The translations under genes and the position numbers were made by a program. From Jaltomata sinuosa (lineage: Eukaryota > Streptophyta > Magnoliopsida > Solanales > Solanaceae), in assembly GCA_003996215.1 (NCBI GenBank), contig QJPP01000828.1, positions 300,390-364,389 of the forward strand: a DNA stretch of 64,000 bases. The letters are read 5' to 3'. Below are positions 56,610 through 64,000 of this stretch, piece by piece (the stretch's first letter is position 1; each line of letters begins with the position of its first letter). Below the pieces are notes generated by a model. That model ran no database searches, was not told where the DNA came from, and saw only the letters and a program-made list of their open reading frames with translations.

Positions 56610-57310
56610 TTAGTCCATCATCAATAACTGTTGAGGTTCTTACATTTCCTCCTTCTAGTGCTTGTATACCAACATCATCTCCATTGGCGCCATCTAAGAA
56701 TTTGTGTCGTTGCTAGTGCCACCATCGGATTTGGCACTGTCGTTATGATGTTGTTCTTTGTGTTTTTTTTTATTCGATTGCCATCACCATAGGCAGAACG
56801 TAGGTGTTATGGGTCGGGCTGGACCCTGTCATTCCAGTTCCACAAGTGTAAAATACAATTGAAGAGGGGGACATAGACCGTACCTCCAAAAACTTGTAAC
56901 TTACAATCAGAAAAGAATATGGAAGGAAAAACTATACATCTTCCATAGTACTATACCAGGGAAGGACTATACAACTAACTAATAAAGAAGTTGGATTTGT
57001 ATATCTTCTTCTTATACTAGGAAGTTGGCGTTGAAAAAATCCCATTACCTCTCTCGGTAGTTGTTGATACGAGAAATAGAAGGTACTTTTTCCACTCGAT
57101 GCTATCATTTTAGCAAGAAAATCAGCTACATAGTTAGCTTCCTCTAAAGCAATGAGAGATGGTGACCTCCACACCTTCAGTAGATTGTACTGTGTCTCCA
57201 ATAATCCTTCTGAGATTGAGATTGCTAGTATTCTTGCTATTAAGCATGTTGTTCTTTATGGAATCCATTGACTTTGTTTCTTGAATTATTGTTTCGATTC
57301 TATTAATTTG
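56610..57310 (+). pseudogene. Duplicated 3' end of the phytocyanin gene, split by a LINE
   Basis: 56610-56762 repeats the end of the phytocyanin coding region (equivalent to about 56290-56450: TAGTCCATCATCAATAAC, then GTTATGATGTTGTTCTTT). 57246-57310 continues with the stop-flanking and 3' UTR sequence. Frames are broken. A tandem partial duplication was later interrupted by the minus-strand LINE at 56763-57245. Confidence 0.85.
56763..57245 (-). mobile_element. 5'-truncated LINE on the minus strand with 15-bp TSD
   Basis: The flanks ATGTTGTTCTTTGTG (56748-56762) and ATGTTGTTCTTTATG (57246-57260) differ at one base. The left end is a T-run (56763-56771), the poly(A) tail of a minus-strand insertion. 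The minus frame at 56932-57201 contains EEANYVADFLAKM, the last motif of a LINE RNase H domain. Confidence 0.85.
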
Positions 57311-57314
57311 TATA

Positions 57315-57745
57315 GATAGGAGAGTGTGGAGGACGCTTTTTAGGGTAGAAGGATAGTAGGGTAGGAGTGTTGTCGTGCTTTTCGAGGGGTTAGGCTTGTA
57401 GGAGTTTCTCGTTGTACTAGCCGCAGTATTGTAGTCCTTGCTTGTGATATCTAGCAGTCATCTGCACCAAGTCCAACCTATACGAGCTCTTTGCCATAGC
57501 AGGTAATTCATTCGGCGAGGATAAAATTCGATTTGCTCTGCCGATACTCCATTTTGCCAATGTGTCTGCAACTTGATTAGATTCTCTATAGTAATGTTGA
57601 ATCCAACAATTTCTTTGATTGATCAGTTCTTTGGCTTTCTGAATTGTGTCATGCATCTGCCATGGAGGTGTGGTTTTACCTTGTAACATATCAACAACCA
57701 AGAGGGAGTCACATTCAAGAATAGTATGATCCACACCATTAGGAC
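57315..57745 (-). mobile_element. Second LINE 3' fragment, RNase H domain, minus strand
   Basis: The minus frame 57417-57734 reads ECDSLLVVDML and then YYRESNQVADTLAKWS, the D and NQVAD motifs of the LINE RNase H. It differs in sequence from the neighbouring LINE at 56763-57245, so it is a separate insertion or family. Its ends are not clearly marked. Confidence 0.7.
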
Positions 57746-58073
57746 CCGTTTGGCCATAAAAACAAAAAAATATTCACTTTATTTAGTATTCACTTTAAAG
57801 TTGAAAATAGAGTTGTAGTTGTATAGGGCCATAGTATTTTCAAAAATATTATAGACTATTGAGTTGGTATAGTATTTAAAAATAAAGTGAGAGGAAAAAT
57901 AGAATCCAAAAATAGTGAATACACCTCAAGAGGTGTTTTTCAAAAAACCAAAAATTGTGAAAACATATTCCGGAATATGTTTTTTATTTTCATGGCCAAA
58001 CAAGTATTCTGAAATAAAGTGAAAACGTATTCCGGAATATTGTGAATAATATTTATGATCAAACGCCTACTTA
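57740..58073. mobile_element. MITE with CGTTTGGCCATAAA-type ends
   Basis: The left end TAGGACCCGTTTGGCCATAA and the inverted right end TTATGATCAAACGCCTAC are imperfect terminal repeats of a type common in Solanaceae introns and intergenic DNA. ATTCCGGAAT palindromes occur twice inside. Confidence 0.6.
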
Positions 58074-59010
58074 GAAACACAAGTATGGCCAAATTTCATC
58101 AATTTATCATCCATGGGTAATTTATCTTTCTAAATCCTCCATGTAAGGAAAGACATTTTAAAAGGAAGATACTTATAATGTCATATTCTTTTCATAAAAT
58201 CAGATTTTTCTTTGCGTTGTCTGGCAATGGACCAAGCTGAAGAAGTAGCTGCAGTTAGCTAAGCCATGTCATTTCTCTATATTTCACCCTCCACACACAC
58301 AAACATATATATAATTTTAATATATATTTTTCAATTGATTTTTTTAAAATCCTAAACTCTACCGGTCGGAGATATCGACGAGACCACGGCTAAGAAGAAG
58401 ATGTCGAATGTCATGGTGGAGAATAAATTAATTTATAGGGTGATAATTTTTAACTTTTAACCTAATATTAATGTATTTAGCTTTACCACGGGGGAATTGT
58501 GGAGTGCCACATGACAGAATTTTTAAACAAAAGAAAGAGTGTAGTATACATACCATAAAAAATTAGTCGAGGTGTGTTTCGCTAACCATTGAGTGATAGT
58601 TCAGGCAGAAAACTCACACTCTTAATAGTTCATATATAAAACTCAAAAAACTAAAATAGTTTAGGTGTATTTTTTATCCTTTTAACTCTTACTAATAAAA
58701 TAACAGAATTATCTAAAGAATAATGCATCTGTTGATAGAAAAAAGATATATCGACACACAACTTAGTCATCGTTAATAATAACTAGGAATTATGAATATC
58801 AAGTACATATGTTTTAAATGTGTTTTATATAGTGACAAAATGACTCAGAGAATAAAATCATTTCGTAGGGACACCATATATATATAGATAGCTCTTTTAG
58901 TTTTGGCATTATCTCTTTTTTTCTTCCTTATTATTCTTGACAAAATGACTCAAGAATATTAACTAGTTACACATGTTTATCATATTTTCCTAGTTGCAAC
59001 TTGCAAGGTA
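58074..59010. other. Intergenic upstream of CRRSP copy 5
   Basis: No gene seen. A CA/TA-rich microsatellite-like stretch lies at about 58291-58330. CCTAGTTGCAACTTGCAA at 58989-59006 is shared with the copy 3 promoter. Confidence 0.55.
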
Positions 59011-59013
59011 CCC

Positions 59014-59031
59014 TATAAAATGGTGCACCAT
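59014..59031 (+). promoter_or_regulatory. CRRSP copy 5 core promoter: TATA box plus palindrome
   Basis: TATAAAA (59014-59020) runs into ATGGTGCACCAT (59020-59031), 41 bp before the ATG at 59072. Confidence 0.68.
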
Positions 59032-59071
59032 ATGAAGTTTTATACCATCTCATTTTCAATTCACTCAAAAT

Positions 59072-59842
59072 ATGGCTAATTCCTCAAAACTTATTCTCTT
59101 TGGTTTAATCTTTCTTTCAATATCCATTGATGCATTTCTTGCACAAAAGACAGTGAATCCCCACTATATCTTCCATATTTGCTCAGAGCCTGGAAAATTC
59201 GAACCTGGCAGTCCCTATGCACAAAACTTGAAAGATCTCTTAGCTGATCTCAACACGAAAACTCCTCCAACAGGGTTCTCAACTAGCTCAATGGGAAAAA
59301 AACCCGATAGAACACATGGGCTTTCACTATGTCGCGGTGATGTTACAAGTGAAGATTGCCAAACATGTGTATTAGCTGCTAGTGAAGAAATTGGAAAATA
59401 TTGTCCACGCGATAGAGAAGCCATCATATGGTACGATTATTGTCTTTTGAAATATTCTGACGAATGTTTCAAAGGAGAAATAGACGATACAAACAAGTTT
59501 AACTGGTGGAATGGTACTGTGAGTAATCCAGAGATTTTTAATTTAATGACCAAGGAATTGATGGGATGCTTAGCTGAAAAAGCTTATAGCGTGCCAAGTT
59601 TCTTTGCAACGAGAGAAATTGATATTGGAAATAATGAAAATTTGTATGGATTAGTTCAATGCACAAGGGATCTTTCTAAAGAGGATTGTAAGAAATGTCT
59701 TGATGGTATTATTAGTGAACTTCCAAAATGTTGTGCTGGAAAAAGAGGTGGAAGAGTTGTTGGAGGGAGCTGTAACTTTAGATATGAAACCTATCCTTTC
59801 TTTAATACTCTTAAGAAATTAGAGTATCTTATAGATGCTTAA
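59072..59842 (+). CDS. Cysteine-rich repeat secretory protein, double DUF26/Gnk2 (copy 5)
   Basis: Intact single-exon gene, 256 aa. Signal peptide (about 1-25, ending near AFLAQ) and two DUF26 domains with C87/C96/C99 and C197/C206/C209. It is closest to the broken copies 3 and 4 (shared LAASEEIGK and FKGEID). The C-terminus is about ten residues longer than in its paralogues: they end NTP-stop, whereas here one C is missing from ACTCCTTA, so reading continues through LKKLEYLIDA. No membrane segment; expected to be secreted. Likely the only functional gene of its subclade in this window. Confidence 0.92.
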   Translation: MANSSKLILFGLIFLSISIDAFLAQKTVNPHYIFHICSEPGKFEPGSPYAQNLKDLLADLNTKTPPTGFSTSSMGKKPDRTHGLSLCRGDVTSEDCQTCVLAASEEIGKYCPRDREAIIWYDYCLLKYSDECFKGEIDDTNKFNWWNGTVSNPEIFNLMTKELMGCLAEKAYSVPSFFATREIDIGNNENLYGLVQCTRDLSKEDCKKCLDGIISELPKCCAGKRGGRVVGGSCNFRYETYPFFNTLKKLEYLIDA

Positions 59843-59883
59843 TAAATAATTACACATATATACTATGTGTGTGTGTGTGTGAA

Positions 59884-60130
59884 GGGCTTGACCTAAAAAT
59901 CCAATAACCATCTAATTTGGTCTAAATAAATTACAAGTCCTGTTTCTGTTGTTGTTGTTGGAGGCTTGACCTAAAAATCTAATATTGATGTAATTTGGTC
60001 TAAGGTATTTACAAGTCATGTTACCGTTGTTGTTATTGTTTCTGTTGGAGGGCTTGACCTAAAAATCCAACATCGAGGTAGTTTGGTCTAAGTAACTTAC
60101 AAGTCTTGTTGTTGTTGTTGTTGTTGTTCT
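59884..60130. repeat. Triplicated 3'-UTR block ending in GTT repeats
   Basis: Three imperfect units begin with GGCTTGACCTAAAAATC at about 59884, 59962 and 60051 (spacing 78 and 89 bp), each ending in GTT trinucleotides. Single copies of the block follow CRRSP copies 2 (about 6515) and 3 (about 20125). Confidence 0.82.
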
Positions 60131-61490
60131 ATTTTTAGCTTAGACGTGCTTTTGAATGAACGACCTTTTTCGCCATTCCATCTCTTTTACTGGACTCACT
60201 ATTACGAAGGCATCGATCATGAAACTATTACGCACATTTGAATCTAGCTAAAGGAATTTATACATTGAAAAAAATAATTAATAGTGGTGCCATATTTTTG
60301 TGGATTATGAAATTGTGGTAAATATTGATGAATAAACATTTTTCTTTCAAAAAGATTTAATATTAGTGAGTCAATAATACATATTCTTGAAAATACTTGA
60401 GAGTTCAAGATTAACATTATTGTGAATCCTTTAGACCTTAATCAAATGGGAGCAACAAATTATTAACTAACAGAAGGCCCTTTTCAAGATAAATTGCAGT
60501 TCAAGCTAAGAAAAACTCAAGAATAGCCACTTATACTATTGCTAGTTGAAAATGCCACAATCTTAGCAAAAGTGATATAGGACTTCATATAAAACAAATT
60601 ATTTTTATACACACAGATAGTTGTACTAATTGAACATAAATTTTGACAAATTTTATGCAAGTGACATGCGAGTATCTAAGAGAACCTCACTTTCTCAAGT
60701 TCGGGTAATTAATTGAGACCCAGAGTAGAGCAACTTAAGAGAGATAATTGTATTTTTTCGCGCTAAAAAGTCGACCTCTAGAGGTCAGTTTTGTTAAAAA
60801 AAAAGGAAAAAGGCTCAAATATGCCATCGAATTATTTGGAATGGCGCATCTATGCCACCCGTTAAAAGTTTGGCTTATTTATGTCACTGCCGTTAAAAGT
60901 TTGGCTCATCTATGCCACTGTTGTAACAGAAAAGGTTCATTCGTACCATTCTTTTTGAACGGTGATTTTGTAAAACTATTTTTTTCACGTGACCTCTTAT
61001 TAGAAGTCCATTACAAATAAGAGCCATTTCTAATCTTGTTCAACTTTTTTTTTGTTGTTTATTTGGTCTGAATTGTAATCCTATACATTGTCTCCATCTA
61101 ATAGATATTTTTTTCTTCTCTGCTTTAATGTACCACCAATCTTTTTGGATCCTAAGAAAAACAGAAAAAGATAATGAAGTTTTATTTTAAAAATGTACCT
61201 GTCGAACATAAATAAAATGTGTTCAACATTTCAATAGTTGGAATTCTTCTGAGGTGCTACAACGGAGCAGATAATGTGTACAATAGTCCAATTGTCTTTT
61301 ATTAATTATTGATCCATAAATAGTTGATAGTTCAGATAGGAAACTCATATACTTAATAGTTCAAGTTTATATAAAACTCAAAAGATCGAGATACTTTAAT
61401 TATGTTTTTGACTCTTTATCCTTTATTATTTTAATGAAGTTATGTGTGTTAGTGTTGATGCAGTGAAAAAGTTTTTACCACTACAAATAT
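60131..61490. other. Intergenic with a foldback MITE relic
   Basis: 60808-61020 is a one-armed copy of the foldback MITE family at 4298-4884 (AAAAAGGCTCAAATATGCC and CACGTGACCTCTTATTAGAA). Nothing else is recognised. Confidence 0.6.
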
Positions 61491-61496
61491 TAACTT

Positions 61497-64000
61497 CAAC
61501 CGGGATCTCTCGAGATCTCAATCTCCTGAGATCTCTGGCCAAAATAGCTGACGGCTCCTCAACAAAGGCTAAACCCTCATCCAACTGAACTGAATCCCAC
61601 TGCAATACATGAGACTCATCTGGTACATACCAACGCAGCATCGAAACATGAAATACAGGATGTATAGCTGAAAACATCGGAGGTAAGGCTAACTGATAGG
61701 CAACGCTACCAACCCTCTACAGAATCTCAAACGGCCCAATGTACCTGGGGCTAAGCTTGCCCCGCCTACCAAATCTCTTCACGCCCTTCATGGGCGATAC
61801 ACGGAGAAACACCAAGTCACCGACACTAAACTCCAAGGCACGAAGCCTACGATCAGCATAACTCTTCTGCCTGCTCTGAGCTGCCCGAAGTCTATCCTGA
61901 ATCACTCGGACTCGGTCTAAGGAATCTCGAAGCAAATCTGTGCTCTGTGGCCCAGCACTAAAACCATCAAACCAACCTACAGGTGATCTGCAACGCCTGC
62001 CATACAAAGCCTCAAAAGGTGCCATACCGATACTCGAATGGAAGCTGTTATTATAAGCAAACTCTGCCAAAGGGACAAACTGATCCCAAGAACCTCCATA
62101 GTCAAGAACACATGCTCGAAGCATGTCCTCCAGGACCTGAATAGTCCTCTCGGACTGGCCATCTGTCTGAGGGTGGAAAGCAGTACTAAGATGAACCTCT
62201 GTACCCAAATCTCGCTGAATAGCCCTCCAGAACTGAGATGTGAACTGAGTGCCGCGATCTGAAATGATAGAAGCTGGGACCCCGTGCAACCGAACAATCT
62301 CACGAAGGTAGATCTGAGCTAACCTCTCTGCGCCATAAGAAGTCTGAACTGGCAAGAAATGTGTTGACTTAGTCAGCCTATCAACAATCACCCATATGGA
62401 ATCAAACCTATGAGAAGTACGGGGTAAACCAACAATGAAGTCCATAGTAATCCCTTCCCACTTCCACTCAGGGATGGGAAGTCGCTGCATCAAACCACCA
62501 GGTCTCATGTGCTCGAACTTAACCTGCTGACAGTTCAAGCACCGAGATACAAACTCCGCTATATCCCGCTTCATACCCCTCCACCAGTAAAGCTGCCTCA
62601 AGTCTCTATACATCTTCGCTGTGCCAGGGTGAATGGAATATCTAGTACAATGTGCCTCACGAAGTATCAACTGAACCAAATCACTAACCCTCGAAACACA
62701 AAGGCGACTATCATACCTGCAGAACCCCATCTGAATCTAGAGTAGCCCGACTGGTCTCACCCTGAACAACCCGATCACGAAGGTCACACAACTGCTGATC
62801 CTCAAACTGACGGCTCTGAATCTGATCAATCAAAGTAGAACGAACTTCAACACTGGCGAGAACTCTGCTAGGATCCGACAAGTCAAGCCTAACCAAACGG
62901 TTAGCCAAGGACTGGATGTCCAAGGCCAACGGCCGCTCTGAAACTGAAAGAGAAGCTAGGCTACCCATACTCACTATTTTCCTACTCAAGGCATCCGCTA
63001 CCACGTTTGCCTTGCCCGGATGATACAGAATAGTGAAGTCATAGTCCTTAAGCAACTCGACCCATCTCCTCTGTCTCGAGTTCAACTCCCGCTGACTCGT
63101 GATATACTGAAGACTACGGTGATCGGTGAAGATATCACAGTGAACTCCATATAAGTAATGCCTCCAGATCTTGAGCGCGAAAACTACTGCCGCCAACTCT
63201 AAGTCATGAGTGGGGTAGTTGCGCTCGTGAACCTTCAGCTGTCTCGATGCATATGCTATTACTCGACCCTGCTGCATCAACACACAACCAAGACCAACCC
63301 CAGAAGCATCACAATACACGGAGAAGCTCTGACCGTCAACCGGCAAAGTCAAAACTGGAGTTGAAGTCAATAAGGCCTTAAGCCTCTGGAAGCTATCCTC
63401 ACACTGATCCGACCACTGAAATGGGACATCCTTCCTAGTCAGCATAGTCAAGGGTGCTGCTATGGAAGAAAATCCCTCAACGAAATGTCTGTAGTAACCG
63501 CTTAATCCAATAAAAGCTGCGAAACCTCAGTAACAGCTAGTAGCTAGGCCACTCACAAACCGCTGAAATCTTTCCCGGATCAACCCTAATCCGATCCTTA
63601 GACACCACGTGCCCTAGGAATGCAACTGACTCAAGCCAAAACTCACACTTTGAGAACTTGGCATAAAGCCGATGATCTCTCAAAGTCTGGAGTATAACCC
63701 TCAAGTGCTGCTCATGCTCATCTCTACTATGCGAGTATACCAAGATTTCGTCTATAAAAACTATCACAAACGAGTCCAAATATGGGCCAAGAACCATGTG
63801 CATCAAGTTCATAAAGGCTGCGGGGGCATTAGTCAACCCAAAAGACATCACCAGGAACTCATAATGGCCATAACGTGTCCTGAATGTTGTCTTAGGGATG
63901 TCCTCCGCCCTAATCCTCAACTGATGGTAGCCGGACCTCAAATCAATCTTCGAAAATACAACTGAACCCTGAAGCTGGTCAAACAAATCATCAATCCTCG
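61497..64000 (-). mobile_element. Decayed Ty3/gypsy retrotransposon (chromovirus-like pol)
   Basis: In minus-strand order from the right edge: reverse transcriptase (63537-63986; DLRSGYHQLRI, with VFIDEILVYS where FIDD is usual), RNase H (62711-63451; CDASGVGLGCVLMQ, TDHRSLQY), integrase (61717-62730; HH-CC-type zinc finger, DFIVGLP, SDRGTQF, DGQSERT), and a start of the C-terminal tail (HPVFHVSMLRWYVPD, 61426-61677). Lesions: frameshifts between RT and RNase H and between RNase H and integrase, a stop at 61717-61719 and truncation near 61497 before any 3' LTR. The 5' part lies beyond the window. Confidence 0.9.

Overview
The window is nuclear DNA of a dicot plant: AT-rich, with GT-AG introns, many decayed transposons and tandemly duplicated receptor and secretory genes. 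A SINE tail at about 52.03-52.15 kb (TS/SolS-like), the Stowaway and hAT-type MITEs and the LTR types point to Solanaceae, probably Solanum or a close relative. This assignment is inference from repeat types and gene style.

Region by region. (1) 2.4-6.5 kb: two intact single-exon genes for secreted double-DUF26 (Gnk2-type) cysteine-rich repeat secretory proteins (CRRSP). (2) 8.05-10.5 kb: a two-exon gene of unrecognised family whose C-terminus is seven 11-residue repeats plus a partial eighth; its intron carries a hAT-type MITE with a perfect 8-bp target-site duplication (TSD). (3) 10.5-19.2 kb: a gene-poor stretch with MITE relics. (4) 19.2-24.0 kb: two broken CRRSP copies. One has two frameshifts; the other is split by a LINE with a 14-bp TSD and again by DNA containing a Stowaway MITE. 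(5) 24.1-51.4 kb: three tandem segmental units, each with one complete seven-exon cysteine-rich receptor-like kinase (CRK; 642, 638 and 638 aa). Later insertions can be read precisely because sister units keep the empty sites: a solo LTR in unit 1, a copia fragment and a 7.1-kb nest of two large LTR-like elements in unit 2, and two hAT MITEs plus a solo LTR in unit 3. (6) 53.6-57.8 kb: a uclacyanin-type phytocyanin gene behind three Stowaway MITEs, followed by a duplicated copy of its own 3' end split by a minus-strand LINE. (7) 59.0-60.1 kb: a further CRRSP gene with a stop-loss extension and a triplicated 3'-UTR block. (8) 61.5-64.0 kb: a decayed Ty3/gypsy element on the minus strand, running off the window.

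How the genes relate: the CRRSPs and the CRK ectodomains share the DUF26 fold with two C-X8-C-X2-C motifs, so the locus is a mixed cluster of secreted and membrane-bound DUF26 proteins. All five CRRSP copies, dead ones included, keep a core-promoter block in which a TATA box sits beside the palindrome ATGGTGCACCAT or its GGTGCACC core. The CRKs appear to have a long leader intron, and the third CRK is a mosaic of the other two.

The least explained items are the 11-residue-repeat gene, the palindromic CRRSP promoter block and the leader intron with an in-frame upstream ATG. Gene models come from reading splice sites and paralogues only; there is no transcript evidence.
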